64,000 nt of DNA, taken from the NCBI RefSeq assembly GCF_001425325.1, contig NZ_LMEH01000001.1, forward strand, positions 1,101,898 to 1,165,897, read 5' to 3'. Positions 40,659 through 49,555 of this stretch are shown piece by piece (position 1 is the stretch's first letter; the number at the start of each line of letters is the position of its first letter). The stretch comes from Leifsonia sp. Root1293 (GTDB lineage: Bacteria; Actinomycetota; Actinomycetes; Actinomycetales; Microbacteriaceae). Both the position numbers and the translations under genes were made by a program. The notes under the pieces were generated by a model. It did no database searches. It had not been told where the DNA came from and saw nothing but the letters and a program-made list of their open reading frames with translations.

Positions 40659-41315
40659 ATGCATCGGATCCGCGCCACCCGAGCCTTCACTCGAACCGTC
40701 GTGATCGCCGGGCTCGCCCTGGTCCTGACGGGGTGCACACCCTCGGGCGAGGACTCCGTCGTGGCGCCGTCGACGACAGCGGCTGCCCAGTCCACATCGA
40801 CACCGGCATCGTCCCCCACAGAGTCCGCGACGGCGGCCCCGACCGTCACTCCCCTCGACAGCGCCGACGTCTCCTCCTGGGTGATATCCGCACAGGGAAT
40901 CGGCCCGATCGTCCGCGGCGCAGACTTCGCCACCACCGCAGGGTCTCTTCCCGGGTTCGATCCCGGTGAGCTGTGCCGCGACATCGTGATCTACAGCCCC
41001 GGCGGAATAACACAGATCGTGATAGAGCTGTCGGACCAGGGAACGCGCATCAGCAACCTCTGGGTCTTGTCCGGCGCCGACCGCACAGTCCCGTCCCCCG
41101 AGACAGAGGCGGGAATCCGTGTCGGCTCCACCATGGAGGAACTGTCGGCGGCCTATCCCGATCTGACGACCGACGTGCAGCGCGGCCACGACACGTGGGT
41201 CTACTCTGATCGATCCGACCCCGAAGGCGTCGTCGACTTCGTGGTCAACGACGACACCGTCTTCTCGATCGGCGCCACCGACGGGTCGGGAACCCCGAAG
41301 GAGTGGTGCAGCTGA
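40659..41315 (+). CDS. Hypothetical lipoprotein
   Basis: 218 residues from the Met of MHRIRATRAF, after AGAGGAGA. A signal peptide ends in the lipobox LVLTGC (lipidated Cys near residue 28), followed by a Ser/Thr/Pro/Ala-rich linker (about 30-65). The outer domain contains WVISAQGIGPIVRGADFATTAGS and the repeated-looking IRVGSTMEELSAAYPDL, typical of small actinobacterial surface lipoproteins with no known function. It is oriented opposite to the rnhB-comM block and flanked by the G6PD homologue, so it is probably an independent insertion in this otherwise conserved neighbourhood. Confidence 0.75.
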   Translation: MHRIRATRAFTRTVVIAGLALVLTGCTPSGEDSVVAPSTTAAAQSTSTPASSPTESATAAPTVTPLDSADVSSWVISAQGIGPIVRGADFATTAGSLPGFDPGELCRDIVIYSPGGITQIVIELSDQGTRISNLWVLSGADRTVPSPETEAGIRVGSTMEELSAAYPDLTTDVQRGHDTWVYSDRSDPEGVVDFVVNDDTVFSIGATDGSGTPKEWCS

Positions 41316-41396
41316 GCGGAGCCGATCTCTCGGAGCGCTCCGGGCGGTCGCTGTGCTCAGCCCTCGACGAGCGGTGGCCCGGCCGATGAACCACTC

Positions 41397-42770
41397 TCAG
41401 GCGAGCGGACGACTCCAGCCGCGGGGGTTCGCCGATCCGGCCTTGTAGGTGTCGAGCTCGACCGCATCGCGCCGCCACGCCGCGATCACGGGTGCGACGA
41501 TGCGCCAGCACTGCTCGGCGACGTCGCCGCGCACGGACAGCGTCGGATCGCCCTCGAGCAGTTCGGCCAGGACCTCGCCGTAGGCGCTGAGCTCACTCAC
41601 CTCGAACTCGGCCGAGAGGGTGTCCCACTCCAGCTTGAACGGGTCGGCTCCGCCGTTGACGGCGAGATCGATGTCGAGCACGGGCGGCTTCAACCCGATG
41701 CGGATCCGCGCGTCACGTGCCGGCCCGGTGAACCCGGTCGGCAGCTGCGGCACGGGCTTCAGGGTGATGATGATTTCCTGCCGCGGGTTGCCGATGGCCT
41801 TGCCCGATCGCAGGATGAAGGGAACTCCGGCCCAGCGCCAGTTGTCGATGGCCACGGCCATCTCTGCCAGCGTCTCGGTGCCGCGGGCTCGGTCGACTCC
41901 GGGCTCCTGCAGGTAGGAGGGGAGCTCTCGTCCCTCCACGTCGCCTGCGGTGTAGCGGGCGCGGCGGCTGGCGGTTCCATCGTGCTTCCACGGCCGGGCG
42001 GCGCGCAGCACCTGCACCATTCCGCCGCGCAGCACCTCCGAGCTGAGGTCGGACGGCACCTCCATCGCCACGAGCGCGAGAACGAGGAGCAGATGGCTCT
42101 GGATCATGTCGGTCAGGGCACCGGCGCGGTCGTAGTAGCCCGCGCGCCCCTCGAGTCCGAGGCGCTCGTCGAAGACCACCTCGACGCGCTCGATGTGCTG
42201 GGCCGACATGAGCGGCTCGAAGAGTCGATTGGCGAATCGCAGACCGAGCAGTCCCAGCACCGTCGACTTGCCGAGGAAGTGATCCACCCGGAACACCTGC
42301 TCCTCGGGAACGAGGGTCTCGAGGAGACGGTTGAGGGACCGCGCACTCGCGACGTCGGTGCCGAACGGCTTCTCGAGCGCCAGCACGATGCCGGGTGGAA
42401 GGGTGACGGATGTCAGCGCGGCGCACGCCGCCGCCGCGATCGCCGGAGGCAGTGCGAAGTACAGCACCACGCGCCCCTCAGCGGCGTCGAGCGCGCGCTG
42501 CAGATCGTCCGACGAAGTCGCGTCGCCCTGCAGGTAGCGGCTCGACTCCAAGACGGACGTGCCGATAGAGGACGGGGCGTCGGCGAAGGCCGTGCGCACC
42601 TTCTTCTGCCACGCGGCATCCGTCATCGGATCGCGATCGACACCGATCAGCGCCATGTGCGAGCCCCGAGACGACGCCAGAAGCGAGGCGAGTCCGGGCA
42701 GCAGAAGACGAGAGGTCAGGTCACCGCCCGCCCCCAGGATGATCAGGGTCTCACGAACAGCAGTAGCCAT
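41397..42770 (-). CDS. Glucose-6-phosphate dehydrogenase homologue
   Basis: 457 residues. NADP-binding GAGGDLTSRLLLPGL at the N-terminus, EKPFGTD, the active-site RVDHFLGK (family RIDHYLGKE; here the Tyr is Phe and the Glu after Lys is Ser), GRAGYYDRAGALTDMIQSHLLL and a C-terminal substrate domain. It would oxidise glucose 6-phosphate to the lactone. No opcA or pgl gene is adjacent and the active-site motif deviates, so this looks like a secondary G6PD-like paralogue rather than the main Zwf. It sits between DUF2469 and yraN, where most relatives have nothing. Confidence 0.8.
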   Translation of the reverse strand: MATAVRETLIILGAGGDLTSRLLLPGLASLLASSRGSHMALIGVDRDPMTDAAWQKKVRTAFADAPSSIGTSVLESSRYLQGDATSSDDLQRALDAAEGRVVLYFALPPAIAAAACAALTSVTLPPGIVLALEKPFGTDVASARSLNRLLETLVPEEQVFRVDHFLGKSTVLGLLGLRFANRLFEPLMSAQHIERVEVVFDERLGLEGRAGYYDRAGALTDMIQSHLLLVLALVAMEVPSDLSSEVLRGGMVQVLRAARPWKHDGTASRRARYTAGDVEGRELPSYLQEPGVDRARGTETLAEMAVAIDNWRWAGVPFILRSGKAIGNPRQEIIITLKPVPQLPTGFTGPARDARIRIGLKPPVLDIDLAVNGGADPFKLEWDTLSAEFEVSELSAYGEVLAELLEGDPTLSVRGDVAEQCWRIVAPVIAAWRRDAVELDTYKAGSANPRGWSRPLA

Positions 42771-42780
42771 GGGTGCGAGA

Positions 42781-43104
42781 CTACTCGTCGAGTGCGAGTT
42801 CCTTGGGGAGTTCGAACTCCTTGGCCGCGAGCTCCTCGACGTTGACGTCCTTGAAGGTGAGCACGCGCACGGACTTGACGAAACGGTCGGACCTGTAGAC
42901 GTCCCACACCCAGACGTCCTTCATGTTCAGCTCGAAGTAGAAGTCGTGCTCGGTGTCACGGCGCACCAGGTCCACCTCGTTGGCGAGGTAGAAGCGGCGT
43001 TCGGTCTCGACGACGAACTTGAACTGCGTGACGATGTCGCGGTATTCGCGGTAGAGCGCCAGTTCGACCTCGCGGTCGTAGTCGTCGAATTCATCTTCGT
43101 CCAT
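42781..43104 (-). CDS. DUF2469 protein
   Basis: 107 residues, the length and place (between rnhB and yraN) of this conserved actinobacterial family. Characteristic acidic start MDEDEFDDYDREVELALYREYRD and the segment FVVETERRFYLANEVDLV. Function unknown. It is 12 bases downstream of rnhB. Confidence 0.9.
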   Translation of the reverse strand: MDEDEFDDYDREVELALYREYRDIVTQFKFVVETERRFYLANEVDLVRRDTEHDFYFELNMKDVWVWDVYRSDRFVKSVRVLTFKDVNVEELAAKEFELPKELALDE

Positions 43105-43116
43105 GGTGCTCCAATC

Positions 43117-43773
43117 CTACGCCGGGACGGCGGTGCTCTTCAGCCAGCTGAGCCGATGCAACGCCGACGGACCATGCTCATCGATGGCCGCGTAGTGCTC
43201 GGCGGATCCGTAGCCCTTGTTGCCGACCCAGCCATAGGCCGGCGTCGACTCGTGCGCCTCGATCATGAGACGGTCGCGGTGCACCTTGGCGATGACGGAT
43301 GCCGCAGCCACCGATCCGCAGTCGCGGTCGGCCTTCACCCGGGTGATGACCGGCAGCGGCGTCGTGAGCGCCGGGCTCAACCAGTCGTGGCTGCCGTCGA
43401 GGAGGATCGCCGACTCGAGGATGGCGGCACCCGAGGCGTGCAGCATGCCGAGGGCGCGCTTGCCGGCGAGTCCGAGCGCTGGGATGATGCCGATGGCATC
43501 GACCTCCTCGGCCGATGCGAGCCCGACCGCCGAGTGCAGCACCCACGCTGTTGCAACCGGGGCGAGCACCTCTCGGCGCTTCTCACTCAGCAGCTTCGAG
43601 TCCCGGAGTCCTTCGGGAACGACGACATGTGTGCGCTCGAGAACGGCCATGCCCACTCCCACCGGGCCGGCGATGGCGCCGCGACCGACCTCGTCGCAGC
43701 CGATGACGTAGCGGTGGCCGGAGTCGAAGAGTTCGAGTTCGAACTCCAGGGTGGGGTCTGCGACGGGGGTCAT
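43117..43773 (-). CDS. rnhB: Ribonuclease HII
   Basis: 218 residues. It removes RNA from RNA-DNA hybrids and misincorporated ribonucleotides. Catalytic residues are in GCDEVGRGAIAGPV (Asp-Glu), RDSKLLS, VKADRDCGSVAAASVIAKVHRD and the C-terminal YGWVGNKGYGSAEHYAAI. The start overlaps the lepB stop (ATGA), indicating an operon. Confidence 0.95.
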   Translation of the reverse strand: MTPVADPTLEFELELFDSGHRYVIGCDEVGRGAIAGPVGVGMAVLERTHVVVPEGLRDSKLLSEKRREVLAPVATAWVLHSAVGLASAEEVDAIGIIPALGLAGKRALGMLHASGAAILESAILLDGSHDWLSPALTTPLPVITRVKADRDCGSVAAASVIAKVHRDRLMIEAHESTPAYGWVGNKGYGSAEHYAAIDEHGPSALHRLSWLKSTAVPA

Positions 43774-44546
43774 TCGCCGTCGTCGGCTCGTGCGTCGGAG
43801 GGGTCTGGTACCCCGCCGAAGGTCTCGGGATAGTCGCCGAGCCAGGCCCAGTGCTCGACGGGCCAGCTGACCACGAACGCGCGCCCGACGACGTTGTCGA
43901 TGGGGACGTAGCCCTTGCCCGGCGTCGTTCCGTTGTAGCGGGAGTCCTTGGAGTTGTAGCGGTTGTCTCCCATGACCCACAGCGATCCGGCCGGCACCGT
44001 CGTGTCGAAGTCGTCCTTCGACGCCCGGGTCTCGCCTTCGGGGATGACGATGTACGGCTCGTCGAGCGGAACGCCGTTGACGCTCACCTGACCGAGCGCA
44101 TTGCAGCAGGCGACGTGGTCGCCGGGGAGTCCGATGACCCGCTTGATGAGATGGTCGTTGCTGTCGGGAGCCGACAACCCGACCAGCGAGAGCAGCCAGT
44201 CGAATGCGGCTGCAACGGGATTCTGCTCGATCGGCGGCGTCGGCATGAGCCATCCGCCCGGATCCTTGAAGACGACGACGTCTCCGCGCTCGATCGGAAC
44301 GACATCGGGAACGAGCTCGTTCACGATGATGCGGTCGTGAACCTGGAGCGTCTCGCGCATCGACTCCGACGGGATGAAGAACGACCTGATGAGGAACGTC
44401 TTGACCAGGAAGGAGATGAGGATGGCGGCGAGGAAGATGATGAGGAGGTCGCGAACGAAGAGCAGCGCCCCCCGATTCCTTCGACGCGGTCGCTGTTCGA
44501 CTGGCTGGTCTTCCGTGCTCACGAGCACCGTGTCTTCTTCTGTCAT
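43770..44546 (-). CDS. lepB: Signal peptidase I
   Basis: 258 residues. Membrane helix about 28-50, then FFIPSESMRETL with the catalytic Ser and LIKRVIGLPGD with the Lys, and GDNRYNSKDSR near the end. It removes signal peptides outside the membrane. A 13-bp hairpin lies between rplS and this gene. Confidence 0.95.
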   Translation of the reverse strand: MTEEDTVLVSTEDQPVEQRPRRRNRGALLFVRDLLIIFLAAILISFLVKTFLIRSFFIPSESMRETLQVHDRIIVNELVPDVVPIERGDVVVFKDPGGWLMPTPPIEQNPVAAAFDWLLSLVGLSAPDSNDHLIKRVIGLPGDHVACCNALGQVSVNGVPLDEPYIVIPEGETRASKDDFDTTVPAGSLWVMGDNRYNSKDSRYNGTTPGKGYVPIDNVVGRAFVVSWPVEHWAWLGDYPETFGGVPDPSDARADDGE

Positions 44547-44556
44547 TTAACTGTCT

Positions 44557-44591
44557 GAGCTCCCCACCCGATTCTACGGGGTGGGGAGCTC
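44557..44591. terminator. Hairpin between rplS and lepB
   Basis: Perfect 13-bp stem (44557-44569 / 44579-44591) with a 9-base loop, 24 bases after the rplS stop. No T-run follows on the minus strand, so partial termination or RNA processing is more likely than full termination. Confidence 0.6.
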
Positions 44592-44614
44592 AGAGAAGTT
44601 CAGGCGAGCGACGA

Positions 44615-44965
44615 CTAGTGGTTGTCGCGCTTCTCCTTGATCTTGGCCTTCTTGCCGCGCAGGTCGCGCAGGTAGTAGAGCTTCGCGCGACGCACGTCAC
44701 CGCGGGTGACGACCTCGATGTGGTCGATGACCGGGGAGTGCAGCGGGAAGATGCGCTCGACGCCGACCTGGAAGCTGACCTTGCGGACCGTGAAGGTCTC
44801 GCGGATGCCCTCGCCGGAGAGGCGGATGACGACACCCTGGAACACCTGGACACGCGAGCGGCTGCCCTCGATGATGTTGACGTGCACCTTCACGGTGTCG
44901 CCGGCGCGGAACGCGGGGATGTCGGTGCGGAGGTTGGCCGCATCGACGGCGTCGAGGATATGCAT
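44615..44965 (-). CDS. rplS: 50S ribosomal protein L19
   Basis: 116 residues. Standard L19: [22 protein letters not shown], then [27 protein letters not shown] and [19 protein letters not shown]. Normally it follows trmD directly; here a membrane protein gene, map and a cbiX paralogue lie between. Confidence 0.97.
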   Translation of the reverse strand: MHILDAVDAANLRTDIPAFRAGDTVKVHVNIIEGSRSRVQVFQGVVIRLSGEGIRETFTVRKVSFQVGVERIFPLHSPVIDHIEVVTRGDVRRAKLYYLRDLRGKKAKIKEKRDNH

Positions 44966-45193
44966 GCTGATTCGCTCTCTGTGCCCGCCACCGGTCGAAC
45001 ACGGACTAGTTGATTGAGGAATGAAGTGCGCCGCGATGGCTGCGAATGCAACGCTGACTCCCCGGAGGCAGAGCCTGTGCTGCGGCACAATCTCCTATTC
45101 TGCCACGGATGCCCCGACCAGGGCAAAACGCGAGGACCCTGCGCTGCACCTTGCCAGCGCTGACTCGTGCCGCTCCGAATAACCGGGCGCCGA

Positions 45194-45715
45194 CTATCGG
45201 TCGCGTTCGGGGTCGCGTGACTCGTGGATGATGATGACGTCGTCGTCGCCGCCGAGAGGTGCCGACCTGGTGGCGGTGTAATGGCCGCCCTCGACGGGAG
45301 ACGGCCGGGCCGCCTGCGCCTCGAAGGTCTCCATCGTCTCCCGCATCACGCGGGCACCGTCGGTGAACAGCTCCCACAGCGCTATCCAGAAGGCGCAGAT
45401 GGCGGCAATGGCGCCGAGGACCGCGAACAGCGACGTCGTCTCGCCGAAGAAGCCGAAGCCGATGATGCTGGCCCACAGCACCGTGAGGATGCCGACGTCG
45501 CGCCACGAGAGGGCCCGGTCGCGCCGGACGGCCGGTCGTGCGGAGAGCAGTGCCGCGATGACGACCAGGGCGATGAACACGATCGGACAGGCGATCACCA
45601 GACCCAGGAAGCCCCATCCGCCATGACCGAAGATGCCCCAGCCGATGAGCATCCACGCCGGCAGCACGAAGGCAGCCGGAAACAGGGCGAAGAAGAAGGC
45701 GCGCCGCAGGATCAC
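45194..45715 (-). CDS. Hypothetical membrane protein
   Basis: 173 residues with four hydrophobic helices (about 5-28, 32-60, 74-92 and 96-116) and a cytoplasmic polar tail (GGHYTATRSAPLGGDDDVIII). Arg at position 4 suggests an N-in topology. No family recognised; similar short four-helix proteins occur next to map in Microbacteriaceae. Divergent from map with a short gap, and about 230 bases from rplS. Confidence 0.65.
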   Translation of the reverse strand: MILRRAFFFALFPAAFVLPAWMLIGWGIFGHGGWGFLGLVIACPIVFIALVVIAALLSARPAVRRDRALSWRDVGILTVLWASIIGFGFFGETTSLFAVLGAIAAICAFWIALWELFTDGARVMRETMETFEAQAARPSPVEGGHYTATRSAPLGGDDDVIIIHESRDPERDR

Positions 45716-45792
45716 GCCATCAGCCTACGGTTCGCCGACCGGGAAGTGGAGGGTCGTTCGCTTCAGGCTGACCGACAGGGAAGAATGGACCC

Positions 45793-46560
45793 ATGATCGA
45801 GCTGAGGACCCCGACCGAGATCGACGAGATGCGCCCGGCGGGCGCCTTCGTCGCGAGTGTGCTGCAGGCGACGGCTGCCGCAGCCGAGGTGGGAGTGAAC
45901 CTGCTCACCCTGGACAAGCTCGCCCACGACATGATCCGCAAGGACGGCGCCGACTCGTGCTACATCGACTACCACCCCTCCTTCGGTGCGAGCCCGTTCG
46001 GCAAGGTGCTCTGCACCTCGGTGAACGACGCCGTGCTGCACGGACTCCCCCGCGACTACGTGCTGCGCGATGGCGATCTGCTGAGCCTCGACTTCGCGGC
46101 ATCCGTCGACGGGTGGGTCACGGACTCGGCCATCTCGGTGGTCGTCGGCACTCCGCGCGACGAGGACCTGCGCCTGATCGACACCACGACGCGTGCGCTG
46201 GATGCCGGGATCGCGGCGGCCCAGCCCGGCGGGCGTCTCGGTGACATCTCCGCCGCCATCGCGGCCGTCGCCCACGCGGACGGCCTCTCGATCAACACCG
46301 ACTTCGGCGGTCACGGCGTCGGACGCACCATGCACGGCGACCCGCACATCCCCAACAACGGGCGACCGGGACGCGGACTGCCCTTGAAGCCCGGCCTGGT
46401 GATCGCCATCGAGCCGTGGTTCCTGCACACGACCGACAAGATCTTCACCGACCCCGACGGCTGGACCCTGCGCAGCGCCGACGGCTCGCGCGGCGCGCAC
46501 ATGGAGCACACCGTGGCGATCACGGAGACCGGCCCGGTGGTCCTCACCGCACGCGGCTGA
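45793..46560 (+). CDS. map: Methionine aminopeptidase
   Basis: 255 residues, type I. Removes the initiator Met. Metal ligands in LSLDFAASVDGWVTDSAI (two Asp), GGHGVGRTMHGDPHIPN (His), IAIEPW (Glu) and GAHMEHTVAIT (Glu). ATG start. Confidence 0.96.
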   Translation: MIELRTPTEIDEMRPAGAFVASVLQATAAAAEVGVNLLTLDKLAHDMIRKDGADSCYIDYHPSFGASPFGKVLCTSVNDAVLHGLPRDYVLRDGDLLSLDFAASVDGWVTDSAISVVVGTPRDEDLRLIDTTTRALDAGIAAAQPGGRLGDISAAIAAVAHADGLSINTDFGGHGVGRTMHGDPHIPNNGRPGRGLPLKPGLVIAIEPWFLHTTDKIFTDPDGWTLRSADGSRGAHMEHTVAITETGPVVLTARG

Positions 46561-46570
46561 TGCTTCCGCG

Positions 46571-47326
46571 TCAGCGACCTGTCGCGGCTCTGTAGCGGTC
46601 GAGCACCAGGTCGACGAGCTGGGTCGGAGCTCCGTGCTCCGGCAGCAGCAGCGGAGCCGCCACGACGTCTCCACCGGCGTTGAGCGCTGCGTCGTAGAAG
46701 CTGCCAGGGGCCAGCAGGTAGGTTCCGACCACGACCCGGGATCCCGGATGCACGTCGCGCACCATGTCGATGGCGTCGTGCAGCCGCGGCATGGCGGCGG
46801 CGATGAAGCCGACGGTGACCGGACGCCCGAGGCGGACGGCGAGTCGACGTCCCGTCTCGAAGCACTCGCGCACGGCGCGGGCATCGCTCGAACCGGCGGC
46901 GGCGAGCACGACGGAATCCGCCGCTGTGAGCCCCGAGTCCTCGATGCGCTCGGCGAGCACCTGCACCAGCCGATCGTCAGGGCCGAGCTCGTCGGCCAGC
47001 TCCGCTCCGATGCGCTCGAGCCGTTCCAGTCCCTTTGCTATGCCGGTGCGCATGTGGAAGCCGGCCGAGAGCACGAGCGGAAGGATGACGGCGTGCTCGC
47101 CGGTCACGAAGCCGGCGAGAGCTTCCGCCAGGTCCGTGTGCTGAACGTCGAGGAAGGCGATGCTGACATCGTGGCCGGGCAGCGCTGCGGCGACGGCGTC
47201 GACGAGCTGCATGATCCCGGCGCGGTTGGCCAGCGAGGGAGCGCCATGCGTGATCGCGAGCAGCACCAGCGTCTCCGCGGTGCGCACGGCGGTGTCGTCC
47301 TCCACCCGCGCCACGGACTCCCCCAC
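46571..47326 (-). CDS. CbiX-type sirohydrochlorin chelatase, paralogue 1
   Basis: 251 residues, GTG start. Two-fold repeated chelatase architecture: LLAITHGAPSLANRAG with the metal-ligand His, PLVLSAGFHMRTGI with the second His, then [13 protein letters not shown] and TYLLAPGSFYD. It would insert Fe2+ (or Co2+) into sirohydrochlorin. The order and motifs closely match 48214-48948; the two are clear paralogues with trmD between them. One copy probably serves siroheme for NirB. The Ser/Pro-rich entry differs, so metal preference may differ too. Confidence 0.85.
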   Translation of the reverse strand: MGESVARVEDDTAVRTAETLVLLAITHGAPSLANRAGIMQLVDAVAAALPGHDVSIAFLDVQHTDLAEALAGFVTGEHAVILPLVLSAGFHMRTGIAKGLERLERIGAELADELGPDDRLVQVLAERIEDSGLTAADSVVLAAAGSSDARAVRECFETGRRLAVRLGRPVTVGFIAAAMPRLHDAIDMVRDVHPGSRVVVGTYLLAPGSFYDAALNAGGDVVAAPLLLPEHGAPTQLVDLVLDRYRAATGR

Positions 47327-47486
47327 GCACTCACCCCGAGACTGCCGTGTGCGCGAGAGACGCGCACTTCCTGTTCTCGAAACTAGGCAGAGCGTGTTTC
47401 GCGGACGACACCTGTGTGTTTCGCGTTGATGAATGATGCCGGATGCCGCAATCCGAGACCGTGCGAGCTCGTGGCGTTCGGCTGCC

Positions 47487-48182
47487 TCAGGCCGGCGGGA
47501 GCAGGTCGGGACGCACCCGTTGAGTGCGCTCGACCCGCTGCTCGTGGCGCCAGCGCTCGATGGCGCCGTGGTTCCCGCTGAGCAGGATGGGAGGCACGTC
47601 GAGCCCGCGCCAGGCCGACGGTTTCGTGTAGCTCGGGTACTCGAGCAGGGCGCCCTCGTGCGACTCCTCGACCAGGCTCTCCGGGTTGCCGACGACCCCC
47701 GGGATGAGCCTGCCGACGGCTTCGACCATGGCCATGACCGCCACTTCGCCGCCGTTGAGCACGTAGTCGCCGAGGCTGACGAGTTCGACCCTGATGCGAT
47801 CCGCGTAGTGGTCCACGACGCGCTGGTCGATGCCCTCGTAGCGGCCGCACGCGAAGATGATGTGCTCCTCGTCCGCCATCGCGCGCGCCGTGGTCTGCAC
47901 GAATCGGGTCCCGGCCGGCGACGGCACGATCAGCAGGGGGTCGGCGGCATCCGTCGACTCCAGGATCGAGTCGATGGCCTCGCCCCAGGGTTCCGGCTTC
48001 ATCACCATGCCCGCCCCGCCGCCGTACGGGGTGTCGTCGACCGTGCGGTGCCGATCGTGGGTGAAGTCGCGAAGGTCGTGCACGCGCAGGTCGAGTAGTC
48101 CGGTGCCCCTGGCCTTGCCGAGCAGCGAGATGTCGAGCACCCCGAAGAAGTCCGGGAAGATCGTGACGATGTCGACGCGCAT
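47487..48182 (-). CDS. trmD: tRNA (guanine-N1-)-methyltransferase
   Basis: 231 residues. Makes m1G37. Knot motifs [30 protein letters not shown] and [11 protein letters not shown], and the C-terminal [23 protein letters not shown]. Normally downstream of rimM; here 13 kb away. Confidence 0.96.
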   Translation of the reverse strand: MRVDIVTIFPDFFGVLDISLLGKARGTGLLDLRVHDLRDFTHDRHRTVDDTPYGGGAGMVMKPEPWGEAIDSILESTDAADPLLIVPSPAGTRFVQTTARAMADEEHIIFACGRYEGIDQRVVDHYADRIRVELVSLGDYVLNGGEVAVMAMVEAVGRLIPGVVGNPESLVEESHEGALLEYPSYTKPSAWRGLDVPPILLSGNHGAIERWRHEQRVERTQRVRPDLLPPA

Positions 48183-48213
48183 GGGAACGAGTCTACGAGT
48201 CGCCCCCTGAGTC

Positions 48214-48948
48214 TCAGGCCGCGGCCACCTCTCGCACGCGCGACGCACGGGTGGCGACGTCGTAGCGGTCGACCACGATGTCGACGAGCTCAGTCGGCGG
48301 CGCATCGCCGGCGATGAGCAGCGGCGCCGTCACGACATCCGCTCCGGCCTCGCCCACCAGGTCGGCGAAGTAGCCCGGCGCGAGCAGATAGGTGCTCACG
48401 ACGACACGGGACAACGGATGCACCGCGCGCACCATCGCCACAGCGTCGGGGAGCCGTGGAGTCGCCGCCGAGAGGAACCCGACGTTGACCGGCCTGCCGA
48501 GGGCCGTGGCCAGGCGTCGCCCCATCTCGCGGCAGTCGGCCACGGCACGGGCGTCGCTCGACCCGGCCGCGGCGAGGACGACGCGGTCGTTGGGCCGGAG
48601 CCCGGCCTCGTGCAGCCGCTGGGCGAGCACGGCGACGAGCCTGTCGTCGGGCCCGAGAGCCGCAGCGAGCGCCGTGTCGCGCGACTGGTCCGAGGCGATC
48701 TCCCGCCTCAGATCGACGTGCACGTGGTAGCCCGCTGAGAGGAGCAGGGGCACGACGACCGCCGGAACGCCGTCGGCGAGGGACGACAGCGATACCGGGA
48801 CATCGGGCTGCTGCACGTCGACGAAGCCGCCGGACACCGCGGTGCCTGCCAGCGATTCGGCGACCCCGGCGACCAGACGCGCCACGGCGTCCTGACCGTC
48901 GGGAGAGGAGGTGCCGTGCGACACGGCGAGCAGGGCCGGCGTGCTCAT
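48214..48948 (-). CDS. CbiX-type sirohydrochlorin chelatase, paralogue 2
   Basis: 244 residues from ATG 48948, overlapping the nirD stop. [67 protein letters not shown] and TYLLAPGYF. It is coupled to nirD, so it is the likelier siroheme ferrochelatase for the nitrite reductase. No sirC-type precorrin dehydrogenase is seen in the window. Confidence 0.87.
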   Translation of the reverse strand: MSTPALLAVSHGTSSPDGQDAVARLVAGVAESLAGTAVSGGFVDVQQPDVPVSLSSLADGVPAVVVPLLLSAGYHVHVDLRREIASDQSRDTALAAALGPDDRLVAVLAQRLHEAGLRPNDRVVLAAAGSSDARAVADCREMGRRLATALGRPVNVGFLSAATPRLPDAVAMVRAVHPLSRVVVSTYLLAPGYFADLVGEAGADVVTAPLLIAGDAPPTELVDIVVDRYDVATRASRVREVAAA

Positions 48949-49334
48949 AGGGGCAGCTCCACCTCGATCATGCCGCGGACCACCCGCGTGCGGAACGTCT
49001 GGAGCACGAGCTCCGGGTTCGTGAAGCACTCGCCAGTGGCGAGGTCGTAGACCTCCTTGTGCAGGGGCGACGCGACCGTGGGACGCTCGCCCCGAGAGCC
49101 GACGATCCCGCGCGCCATGACGGGCGCGTCGGTGTGCGGATCACGATGGGCGACGGCGTAGATCTCCTCCCCGGAGACCAGGAAGAGTGCGATCTGACGG
49201 GCGCGCAGCAGCGCGGCCTCTCCCCACGACGGCTCCAGGTCATCGACGGCGCACGCCGTCTCCCAGACACTCGCCGGGGTGGCGGTCTCCGCGCCGATCG
49301 TCTCGTGCTCGGCCAGAGCCGTCGGTGCATTCAT
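48945..49334 (-). CDS. nirD: Nitrite reductase small subunit
   Basis: 129 residues, Rieske-like fold without the cluster ligands, as usual for NirD. Motifs QIALFLVSGEEIYAVAHRDPHT, VMARGIVGSRGERPTVASPLHKEVYDL and the end VVRGMIEVEL. It is on the opposite strand to nirB, which is unusual since nirBD normally lie in tandem. It overlaps the cbiX2 start by 4 bases. Start chosen after GGGGA. Confidence 0.9.
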   Translation of the reverse strand: MNAPTALAEHETIGAETATPASVWETACAVDDLEPSWGEAALLRARQIALFLVSGEEIYAVAHRDPHTDAPVMARGIVGSRGERPTVASPLHKEVYDLATGECFTNPELVLQTFRTRVVRGMIEVELPL

Positions 49335-49555
49335 GGTTCGCATCCCCACCGGCGTCACCGCCGTCGACAAGTTGGTGCCTCCCACGCTAGGCATCCCGTG
49401 TTTCCCCAGTCTCCCTGCGGTGTTACCCCTGTGTGAAAGAGACCTCACACCGCGATCCTTCCATGGTGCGGGAAACGTTCGCTCGCGGTTACATCGCGGT
49501 CGTACCGGGGAAACGGCGCCTTCCTAGGCTCTCGGCAGAGGCTGGGGAGGTCAGC
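49335..49555. promoter_or_regulatory. Divergent nirD/nirB control region
   Basis: 221 bases. Contains GGAAAC (49471-49476) and GTTAC (49488-49492), 11 bases apart, and an earlier GTTAC-type half site near 49422. A similar GGAAAC-N8-GTTA pair stands before narK. Candidate operator for a nitrogen regulator such as GlnR; the spacing does not match the textbook box. Confidence 0.35.
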
